Positions 12,584 to 20,706 of a DNA stretch of 25,340 nucleotides are shown piece by piece. How positions within the stretch are numbered: the stretch's first letter is position 1; each line of letters opens with the position of its first letter. The stretch is from DASXBA01 sp046729895 (GTDB taxonomy: Bacteria > Actinomycetota > Thermoleophilia > Solirubrobacterales > Thermoleophilaceae), in assembly GCA_046729895.1 (NCBI GenBank), contig JBKPHP010000009.1:1-25340 (forward strand). The letters are read 5' to 3'. Position numbers and translations under genes: made by a program. The notes under the pieces were generated by a model. That model saw only the letters and a program-made list of their open reading frames with translations. It made no database searches and was not told the origin of the DNA.

Positions 12584-14695
12584 CTACTGCGTGCCGCCTG
12601 CGGAACCGACGAGCTCGAGCAGCCGCTCCTCGTCGATGATCTCGGTGCCGATCTCCTGGGCCTTGGTGTACTTCGAGCCGGGGTCGCTCCCCGCCACCAC
12701 GTAGTCGGTCTTCCCCGAGACCGACCCAGTGACCTTGCCGCCGGCGGCCTCGATCCGCTGAGTGGCCTCGTCGCGGGAGAGGCTCGGCAGCGTGCCTGTG
12801 ACCACGAGCGTCTTGCCCGAGAGCGGACCCTCCGGCGGGGCAGCCTCCTCCCCTTCCGTCTCGAGCCTGAGCCCGTGGCCCCGCAGGCGCTCGACGAGCT
12901 CCCGGGTCCGCTCCTCGGCGAGCGTCTGGCGGATCGTGTCGGCGAGCACGGGCCCGATGCCCGGCGTCTCCACGATCTGCTCCGTTGACGCCCCCATCAG
13001 GGCGTCCACCGAGCGGAACTGCTGGGCAAGGGCCCGAGCGTTGACGTATCCGATTCCGGGGATGCCGAGCGCGTAGAGGACCCGGAAGTAGGGAGTCTGC
13101 TTGGAGGCCTCGATCGAGGCGACCAGGTTGGCCGCCGACGTCTCCCCGAAGCCGTCGAGCTGCGTCAGCCGCTCGGCGTCCAGCTCGTAGATGTCGGGCA
13201 CGCTGCGGATCAGCTCCTCATGCAGGAAGCGCCGGACGTTCTCCTCACCGAGCCCCTCGATGTCCATGGCCCCCTTGCTGACGAAGTGCTTGACAGCCTG
13301 GAACAGCTGCCCCGGGCAGGACGCGCGGTTGGGGCAGATCGTCCACACGCCGTCTTCCGGCTTTACGGTGGGCGTGCCGCACGACGGGCAGGTCCTGGGC
13401 GGCTCGGGGGGAGGTTCGCGGCCCTTTCGCTTCTGGGCCTTCGCGGTCGGCGACACCACCTGCGGGATCACGTCGCCAGCCCTCAGCACGATGACCTCGT
13501 CCCCCTCGCGGACGTCCTTGCGCCGCAGGTCCTCCTCGTTGTGAAGGGTGGCGAGCTTCACGATCACGCCCGAGACCTGCACGGGCTCGAGCTGCGCGAA
13601 CGGGACCAGGTGCCCCGTGCGGCCGACGTTCCAGGCGATCCGCTTGAGAGTGGTCGTGGCGGTGCTGGGGGCGAACTTCCACGCTACCGCGCCTCTCGGC
13701 TCTCGCCCAACCACGCCGAGCCGGCGTTGCTGCGCCAGATCGTCGACCTTCACCACGACCCCGTCGATCTCGAAGTCAAGCCGGTCGCGGCGCTCCTCCC
13801 AGGCCCGACACGCCGCGATCGTGTTTTCGACCGTGTCGTGGATCTCCACGTCCGGGTTGACCTTGAACCCGTGGGTCCGCAGCCACTCGAGTGACTCGAA
13901 GTGAGAGCGGAACTCGACGCCCTCGCTGGCTCCCACCCCGTAGCACCAGATCGACAGCGGCCTGGCTGCAGCGATTTGGGGGTCGAGCTGGCGAATCGAC
14001 CCGGCTGCCGAGTTGCGGGGATTGGCGAAGGTCGGCTCGCCCGCCTCCGCCCGCTGCTCGTTGAGGCGCGCGAAGGCCTCGAGTGGGAGGTAGACCTCGC
14101 CACGCACCTCGATCAGGCGCGGCGGGTCCTCGATCCTCAACGGTACGGCGTTGATCGTGCGGAGGTTCTGCGTGACGTCCTCGCCGATCTCGCCGTCCCC
14201 GCGCGTCGCGCCGCGCGCCAAGCTGCCGTCCTGGTAGACGAGGGTCACGGCGAGCCCGTCGATCTTTGGCTCGGTGACGAATCGGATGGTCCTGTCTTCC
14301 GCGCGACTGCCGGGCGCGGCGGGGTCATCCTGTAGAGCTTCCTTCTTCAGGCGAGTCTCGTTGCGCTCGACCCACGCGCGCAGCTCCTCCTCGTTGCGGG
14401 CGTTGCCCAGCGAGAGCATCGGCTGCAGGTGACGGACGTGCTCGAACTTGTCGAGCGGCTTGGCGCCCACGCGCTGGGTAGGGGAGTCCGGCGTGAGAAG
14501 CTCGGGATGCTCGGCCTCCAGGTCGCGCAGCTCGTTGAGCAGCCCGTCGTACTCGGCGTCCGAGATCTCGGGGTCGTCCAGGACGTAGTAGCAATGGTTG
14601 TGGTACTCGAGTTGCCGCCTCAGCTCGGCGGCGCGCTCACGCACCGGCTGCGTCACCGGCTCTCGTGGGGCCGATTCAGCGGCGGCCTTCGCCAC
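12584..14695 (-). CDS. ligA: NAD+-dependent DNA ligase LigA
   Basis: The 703-residue enzyme seals nicks in replication and repair using NAD+. Domain order is complete. The Ia domain has LEYHNHCYYVLDDPEISDAE. The adenylation domain carries the nucleophile Lys144 in EPKIDGLAVTL, followed by GEVYLPLEAF and FEIDGVVVKV. An OB fold comes next, then the four-cysteine zinc finger (CPSCGTP and CPNRASCPG). The helix-hairpin-helix region includes LTQLDGFGETSAANL and GIGPVLADTI, and a C-terminal BRCT domain reads LSGKTLVVTGTLPSLSRDEA. The GTG start at 14693-14695 follows the surE stop by three bases, so ligA is the last gene of the truA-surE-ligA group. Confidence 0.97.
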   Translation of the reverse strand: MAKAAAESAPREPVTQPVRERAAELRRQLEYHNHCYYVLDDPEISDAEYDGLLNELRDLEAEHPELLTPDSPTQRVGAKPLDKFEHVRHLQPMLSLGNARNEEELRAWVERNETRLKKEALQDDPAAPGSRAEDRTIRFVTEPKIDGLAVTLVYQDGSLARGATRGDGEIGEDVTQNLRTINAVPLRIEDPPRLIEVRGEVYLPLEAFARLNEQRAEAGEPTFANPRNSAAGSIRQLDPQIAAARPLSIWCYGVGASEGVEFRSHFESLEWLRTHGFKVNPDVEIHDTVENTIAACRAWEERRDRLDFEIDGVVVKVDDLAQQRRLGVVGREPRGAVAWKFAPSTATTTLKRIAWNVGRTGHLVPFAQLEPVQVSGVIVKLATLHNEEDLRRKDVREGDEVIVLRAGDVIPQVVSPTAKAQKRKGREPPPEPPRTCPSCGTPTVKPEDGVWTICPNRASCPGQLFQAVKHFVSKGAMDIEGLGEENVRRFLHEELIRSVPDIYELDAERLTQLDGFGETSAANLVASIEASKQTPYFRVLYALGIPGIGYVNARALAQQFRSVDALMGASTEQIVETPGIGPVLADTIRQTLAEERTRELVERLRGHGLRLETEGEEAAPPEGPLSGKTLVVTGTLPSLSRDEATQRIEAAGGKVTGSVSGKTDYVVAGSDPGSKYTKAQEIGTEIIDEERLLELVGSAGGTQ

Positions 14696-14698
14696 GGC

Positions 14699-15535
14699 TC
14701 ACACCTCGCGCGCCGCCGGGCGCAAGAGTCCGTCGAGGTCGAAGCCCGCGAGATCCTCAACCCCTGCTTGATCGGTCAGGTCGAAATGAAGCGGCGTGAC
14801 CGCGATGCGGCCGTGCGCGATGGCGGCGAAGTCCGTGCCTTGCTCCCGGTGGTAGCCGGGCTCTTCCCCGTAGATCTGGTAACGGCGACGGCCGGGCGTC
14901 AGGCCTCCGTCGGCGGAGTCCTCGGCGAGCTCGAGCCTGTCGCGGTAGATTCGCTTGCCCAAGCGGCAGGCCGTGGCGCCGCGAACCGTGCCCGCCGGGC
15001 AGTTGACGTTGAGCAGGGTCCCCTCGGGCATCGGAACCCTCTCCAGCGCCTCCACCATGCGAGCGGCGAACGCAGCCGCCTGCTCGAAGTCCCCGGGCTG
15101 CCACTGGCGCCCCGCGCGGAAGTCCACCACGCCCCTCTCCGCCTGCTGGGAGACGGCGATCGCGGGGATGCCCAAGACGATCCCCTCGAGGGCCGCCGCC
15201 ACGGTGCCCGAGTAGGTGATGTCGTCGCCGAGGTTCGAGCCGTGATTGATCCCCGAGACGATCAGCCCCGGCTCCGACTCCACCAGCCCGAGCGCCGCGA
15301 AGCGCACGCAGTCCACCGGCGTGCCGTCGGTGGCAAAGCCTGTGGTCCCGTCGCTGAACTCCACCTCCTCGACCCAGAGGGGCTTGCTCGTGGTGATGCT
15401 CCGTGCCGTTGCGCTCCGGTTCGACTCCGGCGCGATCACGGCGAGCTCGACGCCGGGGACCTCAAGCAGTGCCTGACGCATCGCGTCTAGGCCCATGGCG
15501 TGGATGCCGTCGTCGTTGGTCAGCAGGACTTTCAT
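14699..15535 (-). CDS. surE: 5'/3'-nucleotidase SurE
   Basis: The 278-residue protein removes phosphate from nucleoside monophosphates and has the SurE metal site. MKVLLTNDDG supplies Asp8 and Asp9, APESNRSATA supplies the Ser/Asn loop, and IVSGINHGSNLGDDITYSGT supplies the conserved Asn and the family signature. TPVDCVRFA lies between them. A C-terminal section of about 100 residues continues through the oligomerisation region. ATG at 15533-15535 is the only natural start. The gene lies 60 bases after truA and three bases before ligA on the same strand, which suggests co-expression with a tRNA modification enzyme and DNA ligase. Confidence 0.95.
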   Translation of the reverse strand: MKVLLTNDDGIHAMGLDAMRQALLEVPGVELAVIAPESNRSATARSITTSKPLWVEEVEFSDGTTGFATDGTPVDCVRFAALGLVESEPGLIVSGINHGSNLGDDITYSGTVAAALEGIVLGIPAIAVSQQAERGVVDFRAGRQWQPGDFEQAAAFAARMVEALERVPMPEGTLLNVNCPAGTVRGATACRLGKRIYRDRLELAEDSADGGLTPGRRRYQIYGEEPGYHREQGTDFAAIAHGRIAVTPLHFDLTDQAGVEDLAGFDLDGLLRPAAREV

Positions 15536-15595
15536 GGCGACCGACCTTGAGGATAGTCGTGCTCGGGCGGCCGAAATCGACGGAATCGTGAAGCC

Positions 15596-16315
15596 TCAGT
15601 AACGAACGGATTCCAGATACAGCCCGTGCGCCGGGGCGGTGTCACCAGCCTCCTCCCGCGGCCTGCCGGCCAGAAGCCGGCGGTAGCTCGCGAGGCTGAT
15701 GCGCCCGCTCGCGACGGCGAGCATCGTGCCGATCAGGGTGCGGACCATGTGGCGCATGAAGGTGTCCGCCTCGATCCAGAAGGCGATTATCCGGTCAGGC
15801 TCCTCGTGCCATTCGGCCCGCATTACGTGGCGCTCGAAGCGCACATGATCCGTTTGGGTCGGGGTGAAGGCGGTGAAGTCATGGGTGCCGAGTGTCGCCT
15901 CCGCGCAGGCCGCGAGGACAGCGCGGTCGACCGGGCCCGGCCAGTGCAGCGCGCGGCCCCGCTCGAACGGGCTCGACTGCCGTCGAGTGTGAACGCGATA
16001 CCGGTAGGTGCGGCTCCTGGCGTCGCGGCGGGCGTCGAAGCCGTCTGGGGCCGGCTCGCTCGCGAGCACCCGTACGTCGGGCGGCAATACTCCGTTGAGC
16101 GAATCGACCGGTGGTGCCTCGCCGGGATGGCTCGCCACCTGCCCGCGAGCGTGGACGCCGGCGTCGGTTCGACCGGCGACCGCAAGCTCGGCCGGCGCAC
16201 CCAGGACGGTCACGATCGCTCGCTCCACTGTCTCCTGCACCGTGCGCATCCCCGGCTGCCTCGCCCAGCCCGCGAACGCGGCGCCCTCGTACTCGAGCAG
16301 CAGCCGAGCCGTCAC
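15596..16315 (-). CDS. truA: tRNA pseudouridine(38-40) synthase TruA
   Basis: The 239-residue enzyme converts uridines 38-40 of the tRNA anticodon arm to pseudouridine. It starts LLLEYEGAAFAGWARQPGMR, has the catalytic Asp51 in AVAGRTDAGVHARGQV, then RSRTYRYRV, the HDFTAFTP motif, and ADTFMRHMVRTLIGTML, all typical of TruA. The length is slightly under the 250-270 residues usual elsewhere. The GTG start at 16313-16315 precedes the conserved first strand directly. In many bacteria truA follows rplQ; here it lies about 6.3 kb downstream of rplQ on the same strand, with other genes between. Confidence 0.95.
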   Translation of the reverse strand: MTARLLLEYEGAAFAGWARQPGMRTVQETVERAIVTVLGAPAELAVAGRTDAGVHARGQVASHPGEAPPVDSLNGVLPPDVRVLASEPAPDGFDARRDARSRTYRYRVHTRRQSSPFERGRALHWPGPVDRAVLAACAEATLGTHDFTAFTPTQTDHVRFERHVMRAEWHEEPDRIIAFWIEADTFMRHMVRTLIGTMLAVASGRISLASYRRLLAGRPREEAGDTAPAHGLYLESVRY

Positions 16316-16386
16316 CCCGCTTGCATGCCCGCGACGTCCACGAGCCGAGAGTAACGCGCGGCCACCCCCGCCCGGCGCGCACAGGC

Positions 16387-18333
16387 TCAGCGACGCTCGA
16401 TCGCGACCGGCTCGATCTTGTCGGCGGGCTCGAAGTCGAGGATTTCGCCGTAGAAGAAGAGCTCCGCCTCGTGGCAGCGGACGATCGTCTCCGCGCGCCT
16501 GAAGCCGTGCTGCTCGCCCTCGAACGCCAGGTAGGCGTGGGGGATCCCGTTCGCGCGCAGGGCGGCCACCATCTCCTGCGCCTGGGACGGAGGCACCACC
16601 TCGTCCTCCAGGCCCTGGAAGAGGATCACCGGCGAGCGCAGCCGCTCGGCGAAGTGGATCGGCGACCGCTCCCGGTAGGTCTCCCCGGCCTCCGGATACG
16701 GACCGATGAGACCATCCAGGTAGCGGGACTCGAACTTGTGCGTGTCCCGAGCCAGCGTCTCGGCATCGGCGACCCCGTAGTAGCTCGCGCCGCTCGCGAA
16801 GTCGTCACGGAAGACGAGAGCACAGAGCGTCGTGTAACCGCCGGCGCTGCCTCCGTGGATCAGGAGCCTGTCGCCGTCCACTTCGTCGGCGTCGGCCAGA
16901 TACCGCGCAGCCGCGACGCAGTCCGCGGTGTCGACGATCCCCCAGGAGCCGCGCAGCCGCTCGCGGTAGGCCCGGCCGAAGCCGGTGCTGCCGCCGTAGT
17001 TGACGTCCACGACTCCGAAGCCGCGACTCGTCCAGAACAGGACGGCCCTGCGAAGCTCGGGGCAACGGTGGCTGGTTGGACCGCCGTGGATCTCAACGAT
17101 CAGCGGGGGCCGCTCGTCCTCCGGCCCGGCGAAGTCTGGGTTCGCGGGCGGGTAGTAAAAGGCGTGCGCCGTGAGGCCGCCCTCCGTCGGGAACTCGACC
17201 GCCCGCGGCTGTGAGGCGTAGGCGACGTCAACGGGCTCCTCGCTCGACGTCCTGAGCGCGGTTGGCTCGCCCCCGGGCAGCTCGACCGATACCACCTCCG
17301 CCTCGTGCGCGGGGCTCCCCGCGATGAACACGAGCCTGCTCCCGCGGCCCCGCAGGCAGGGAAACTCGAATGAGGTGTAGGGCAGCCCGAGGTCCTCCGG
17401 CTCGCTCGCCCCGGGCGCGATCAGGCAGAGGCGCTCGACGCCCCGGTCACAGCGCACGCAGGCGATCGAGCCGTCGGGGAGGAACGCGTACATGGAGCCG
17501 CCGAACAGCCACTGGGGGTGGCCGAGCTCCGCCTCCTCCGCGGTGAGCGCCTCCACCGCGCCGTCGCGCAGGCGGTACAGGTTCCACCAGCCCGTGCGGT
17601 CCGAGACCAAGTGCAGCTCGCCATCCGGGCTCCACTCGGGCTGGAAGATCGACTCGTCGGGGCCACCTGCGACCAGCTCCGGCTCGCCGAGCTCGCCCGC
17701 AGAGCTCAGGAAAGCGACCCACAGCTCAGTGCCGTCCCAGGGCATGTTCGGGTGGTCCCAGCAGGTCCAGGCGAGCTGCTCGCCGTCCGGGCTGATGCGG
17801 GGGAACGAGTAGAAGTCACGGCCGCTCGCGACCACGACGGGCTCGGCCGAGCCGTCCGCCGGCACCGCCACGAGCTCGTTCACGACCTCCTGGTCGACGT
17901 GGGACTCCCGCACGCAGACGATCAGCCGGCCGTCCGGGGTGGCCCGCCCGTCGGCGTAGCGCAGCCCGGCGGCCACCGGCGGCTCGGGGGTGATCGCGCG
18001 GGGCGGCTCGCCGATGTCTTGGCGGTAGAGCCGCTGGTCCTCGAAGTTCGAGAAGAACACGGTGTCCCCGTGCAGGAGCCAGGCGCCGCCACCGTACTCG
18101 TGCGCCCGTGTACGCACGTAGAACCCCTGCGGTGTGACATCCGCAGGCGCGCCGTCCGCCGGACGGCGCACGAGCACCGTGCGACCGCCTTCTGCGGGCC
18201 TGCCCTCGAGCCACCAGGCGGCTCCATCATCGCCGATCAGCGGCTCGGCAAGGCGGGTCCCAGCCCGCGCGACGAGCTCCGCGGAGACCGGCGAGCGCCA
18301 TGCGCCGAACGGCGCTGTTTGCGGCTCGGCCAT
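16387..18333 (-). CDS. S9-family (prolyl oligopeptidase-type) peptidase
   Basis: Taken from ATG at 18331-18333 the protein has 648 residues. The first two thirds form a beta-propeller with WD/TolB-like repeats (FPRISPDGEQLAWTCWD, FQPEWSPDGELHLVSDRTG). The C-terminal alpha/beta-hydrolase carries IVEIHGGPTSHR (oxyanion region), the nucleophile Ser496 in GGSAGGYTT, Asp577 in QGLEDEVVPP and His609 in GEQHGFR. This is the dipeptidyl or acylaminoacyl-peptidase branch, which cleaves short peptides in the cytoplasm; no signal peptide is visible. An in-frame GTG at 18369 would add 12 residues, but TATAAA seven bases before the ATG favours the shorter form. It lies 71 bases upstream of truA and may head the truA-surE-ligA unit. 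Confidence 0.9.
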   Translation of the reverse strand: MAEPQTAPFGAWRSPVSAELVARAGTRLAEPLIGDDGAAWWLEGRPAEGGRTVLVRRPADGAPADVTPQGFYVRTRAHEYGGGAWLLHGDTVFFSNFEDQRLYRQDIGEPPRAITPEPPVAAGLRYADGRATPDGRLIVCVRESHVDQEVVNELVAVPADGSAEPVVVASGRDFYSFPRISPDGEQLAWTCWDHPNMPWDGTELWVAFLSSAGELGEPELVAGGPDESIFQPEWSPDGELHLVSDRTGWWNLYRLRDGAVEALTAEEAELGHPQWLFGGSMYAFLPDGSIACVRCDRGVERLCLIAPGASEPEDLGLPYTSFEFPCLRGRGSRLVFIAGSPAHEAEVVSVELPGGEPTALRTSSEEPVDVAYASQPRAVEFPTEGGLTAHAFYYPPANPDFAGPEDERPPLIVEIHGGPTSHRCPELRRAVLFWTSRGFGVVDVNYGGSTGFGRAYRERLRGSWGIVDTADCVAAARYLADADEVDGDRLLIHGGSAGGYTTLCALVFRDDFASGASYYGVADAETLARDTHKFESRYLDGLIGPYPEAGETYRERSPIHFAERLRSPVILFQGLEDEVVPPSQAQEMVAALRANGIPHAYLAFEGEQHGFRRAETIVRCHEAELFFYGEILDFEPADKIEPVAIERR

Positions 18334-18340
18334 CGGCGCG

Positions 18341-18346
18341 TTTATA
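18341..18346 (-). promoter_or_regulatory. Possible leaderless -10 box of the S9 peptidase gene
   Basis: TATAAA on the minus strand ends seven bases before the ATG at 18333. The hexamer is close to the -10 consensus and stands out in this GC-rich DNA. A second box, TAGAAT at 18482-18487, would instead give a leader of about 140 bases. Confidence 0.35.
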
Positions 18347-18608
18347 GCCCCTACACGTCTCCGAGGCACGCGGCGCCCCTTTGGTCGCCGTAGCGACGTG
18401 ATGGATTCTCGAGGCGGCGCACGGGCACCGCCGCCGACCCACTCGGGTGAGACTCTCTAGCGTCAGCCAGGCACGGGTCCGATTCTACGCCGCGGCTCCG
18501 GCGCGCTGGTTGCAAGCGTCCTGGGTTGTGGGCCTGCTGCCCCGTTTAGGTAGGACGGTGGCTCTTCTCAGGGCCGGGTTCTGGCTTCACCCCGATGCGA
18601 GCCGAGGG
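18347..18608. other. Intergenic stretch with several stem-loops, no gene
   Basis: It lies between the YjbR-like gene stop and the S9 peptidase start, both on the minus strand. It contains GGCGGCG/CGCCGCC (18413-18419 with 18429-18435) and GTCGC/GCGAC (18384-18388 with 18393-18397) stem-loops, plus TAGAAT at 18482-18487 on the minus strand. I could match it to no known RNA family by eye. The hairpins could be a terminator for the upstream operon or part of a structured leader. Confidence 0.4.
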
Positions 18609-18986
18609 TCAGCCCTCGAGCGAGGGCGGCCTGGTGACCTGCCGTGCCAGGCGCTTCGGCGCGATGAGGCAGTACCCGGTGGCTATCAGCTCCGCGACCT
18701 CTTCCCAGTCGGTTCGAGGATCGTCCAGGTTGATTCCGAGCCAACCCTTGGCGCCCACGTAGGCCGGCATGTAGAAGGGCTCGCCCTGCGCCAGGAGGGC
18801 CTCCCGCTCGGCGGGGTCGGCCTTCAGCCTGATCGACGACCCGTCCTCCGCCGCGATGCAGAACATCTTGCCCCGGCCGCTGCCGACACGGAACGTTGGG
18901 TGGTCCCAGGCTTCGAGCTCGAATGCCTCCGGGAGGGAGAGGCAGAGGCTCCGCACCCGGTCGATCAGCCTTACGAGAGGGCTCAC
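18609..18986 (-). CDS. MmcQ/YjbR family protein
   Basis: The 125-residue protein matches the small MmcQ/YjbR (CyaY-like fold) family: RSLCLSLPEAFELEAWDHPT, FRVGSGRGKMFCIAAEDG, SIRLKADPAEREALLAQ, and the WLGINLDDPRTDWEEVAELIATGYCLIAP ending. Members are often described as DNA-binding, but their role is poorly known. The GTG start at 18984-18986 overlaps the TGA stop of the preceding gene (GTGA), which fixes the start and indicates translational coupling. It is the last gene of the molybdoenzyme operon. Confidence 0.85.
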   Translation of the reverse strand: MSPLVRLIDRVRSLCLSLPEAFELEAWDHPTFRVGSGRGKMFCIAAEDGSSIRLKADPAEREALLAQGEPFYMPAYVGAKGWLGINLDDPRTDWEEVAELIATGYCLIAPKRLARQVTRPPSLEG

Positions 18987-19264
18987 CCGGGGCGCCGCGG
19001 CCGCTGGAAGCGCGGGCGGCGCCCGGGGTGGACGCGCCGTGCCGCGCGCTCACGTCGACGCTCGTCCTCCCTCGCCCGCTCCCGGTCCTCGCTGAGGCCG
19101 ACCTCGAAGAACAGGAGGAGCAGAACCCCACCAAGCCCGACCGACACCAGGCCGATGGCGAGCACGTCGCCCACCACTCCGCTGACCAACACGCCGCAGA
19201 GCGCACCCGCGACGACGAGCGCGGCGGCCGACCCGAACGTCAGGACGCGTGCGCGAGGGGTCAT
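18983..19264 (-). CDS. Small membrane protein with two transmembrane segments, unknown function
   Basis: From ATG at 19262-19264 the protein has 93 residues. Two hydrophobic segments (VLTFGSAAALVVAGALCGVL and a second around GVVGDVLAIGLVSVGLGGVL into LLLLFFEVG) are followed by a strongly basic tail rich in Arg, Glu and Pro that should lie in the cytoplasm. The ATG overlaps the stop of the flavoprotein gene as ATGA, and the stop overlaps the start of the YjbR-like gene. The upstream in-frame extension runs antisense-like through the flavoprotein gene and was excluded. No family was recognised. It could anchor the redox proteins at the membrane, but this is only suggested by position. Confidence 0.7.
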   Translation of the reverse strand: MTPRARVLTFGSAAALVVAGALCGVLVSGVVGDVLAIGLVSVGLGGVLLLLFFEVGLSEDRERAREDERRRERAARRVHPGRRPRFQRPRRPG

Positions 19265-19986
19265 CAGCCGGTCGGCCCGAAGCGCTCGGTGCGAATCATT
19301 CGCGGCTCGAACCCGGCGTCGAGGAGCAGACGGGAGGCCGCTTCGACGAACCCGTTCGAGCCACACACGAAGGCGGTGCCGGAGTCGACGCCGGCCTCAG
19401 TGACGAGCAATGGGTCAATACGTCCCGTGTGACCGGTCCAGCCCTCCGGAGGGCGGCGGGTGTAGGTCAGCAAGGCGTCGTCCCCGAGCTCGTCCGCGTA
19501 GATGACGTCCTCCGCGAACCTCACCGAGTAAACCAGCCGCATTGGCAGATCGGGCATCGTGCGCCGCCGGTGGCGCAGCATCGCCATCAACGGCACCACG
19601 CCCGATCCGCCGCCAACCAGGAGCACCGGCGACTCGCCCCGCCACACGAAGTAGGAGGCAAAGGGTCCGCGGACCTCCACCTGGTCCCCCTCCACCACGA
19701 CGTCGTGGAAGTAGGGGGACACCTCGCCGTCTTCGAGGCGGTCGATCGTAAGCTCGATCCGGCCCTCGTCCAGCGGTGAGGAGGCGATCGAGTAGGAGCG
19801 CTGGGCGCGATAGCCGTCAGGGGCGGTCAGCCGGACGTCGTAGTGCTGGCCCGGGAGGTGGGGCATCCACATCGGCAGCTCGATGCTGAACGACTTGACC
19901 CGCGGCGTTTCGGGCTTGATCGAGGCGACGGTCCCGATCTGCCACTTGCCCGGCGCCCGCTGCTCGACCGGGGTCAGTCCGTCCAA
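19264..19986 (-). CDS. Ferredoxin-NADP reductase-like FAD/NAD(P)H oxidoreductase
   Basis: The 240-residue protein is an FNR-type flavoprotein. FAD-binding residues sit in RSYSIASSP, and the NAD(P)-binding part has LLVGGGSGVVPLMAML, YSVRFAEDVIYADEL and the late FVCGSNGFVEAASRLL. It lacks an attached [2Fe-2S] domain, so it must pass electrons to or from a separate partner. I chose TTG at 19984-19986: it has GGAAGGAG eight bases upstream, overlaps the end of the molybdoenzyme gene by 13 bases, and begins just before the conserved domain. The longer frame from 20085 reads antisense-looking sequence. The tight coupling suggests that it serves the molybdoenzyme encoded upstream. Confidence 0.87.
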   Translation of the reverse strand: MDGLTPVEQRAPGKWQIGTVASIKPETPRVKSFSIELPMWMPHLPGQHYDVRLTAPDGYRAQRSYSIASSPLDEGRIELTIDRLEDGEVSPYFHDVVVEGDQVEVRGPFASYFVWRGESPVLLVGGGSGVVPLMAMLRHRRRTMPDLPMRLVYSVRFAEDVIYADELGDDALLTYTRRPPEGWTGHTGRIDPLLVTEAGVDSGTAFVCGSNGFVEAASRLLLDAGFEPRMIRTERFGPTG

Positions 19987-20585
19987 TAGCGCTGCTCCTT
20001 CCAGGGATCGCCGTGGTTGTGGTAGCCGTTCTGCTCCCAGAAGCCCGGCTCGTCGTGGTCCATGATCCGCAGCCCGGCCACCCACTTGGCGCTCTTCCAG
20101 AAATACAGGTGCGGCACCAGCATCCGCGCCGGCCCGCCGTGCTCGCGCGGAAGCGGCTCACCCTCGTGCTCGGTGACGACCCAGGCCTTGCCGTCCATGA
20201 GGTCGGCCAGCGGGACGTTGGTGGTGTAGCCGCCATAGGAGTACTCCATGACGAAGTCGCCCTGTGGCTCGACGCCCTCCAGCAGCACGTCCACGGACAC
20301 GCCACCGAAGTTGGTCCCGAGCTTTGACCACTTGGTCACGCAATGGATGTCGCAGGGGACCGTCTCGAAGGGCAGCGCGTGGAACTCGTCCCACGTCCAC
20401 TCTTTCTCCTGGGCGACCATTCCGTCGATCCGGAAGCCCCAAGCATCGGTGTCGATGCGGGGCGTCGGGCCGGCGGTGAGCACGGGGAAGCCGGGCTCGG
20501 CGTATTGACCCGGCGGGAGCCGGTCGGCGAGCTCCTCCGGCGTCCGGCGCCGGCGGCTGAAGCCGCGGGAGACAAAACCGCTCAC
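19974..20585 (-). CDS. Sulfite-oxidase-like molybdopterin oxidoreductase
   Basis: The protein of about 203 residues is a small member of the sulfite oxidase / MsrP molybdopterin domain. WGFRIDGMV leads into WTWDEFHALPFETVPCDIHC, where the cysteine of IHCVTKW (residue 82) is the expected molybdenum ligand. SKLGTNFGGVSVDVLL, YSYGGYTTNVPLADL, REHGGPARMLVPHLYFWKSA and WVAGLRIMD follow, as in these enzymes. No Tat signal or heme domain is present, so it is likely cytoplasmic. The substrate is unknown. The start is uncertain: GTG 20585 gives SGFVSRGFSRRRRTPEEL, and TTG 20615 would add ten residues. It heads the coupled group with the flavoprotein, the small membrane protein and the YjbR-like protein. 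Confidence 0.88.
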   Translation of the reverse strand: MSGFVSRGFSRRRRTPEELADRLPPGQYAEPGFPVLTAGPTPRIDTDAWGFRIDGMVAQEKEWTWDEFHALPFETVPCDIHCVTKWSKLGTNFGGVSVDVLLEGVEPQGDFVMEYSYGGYTTNVPLADLMDGKAWVVTEHEGEPLPREHGGPARMLVPHLYFWKSAKWVAGLRIMDHDEPGFWEQNGYHNHGDPWKEQRYWTD

Positions 20586-20621
20586 GTCCAGCACACCGTA
20601 CCGCCGGCGGGCCAACCGTTA

Positions 20622-20636
20622 CGAGCGCTTCGCTCG
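20622..20636. other. Short perfect stem-loop
   Basis: CGAGCG (20622-20627) pairs with CGCTCG (20631-20636) around a three-base loop. It lies between the LLM oxidoreductase stop and the molybdoenzyme start, both minus strand. It may end the LLM transcript, but no T-run follows. Confidence 0.35.
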
Positions 20637-20706
20637 AGTCCTCCGTGACCGGATGCACCGGCGCGGACCGGCGCCCACGAAGACCATGCGTCGAGGTACC
20701 GCCCCG

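Noticed and set aside
18480..18608. Possible tmRNA, SRP RNA or RNase P RNA in the gap before the S9 peptidase
   Set aside because: None of the conserved sequence blocks of these RNAs could be found on either strand.
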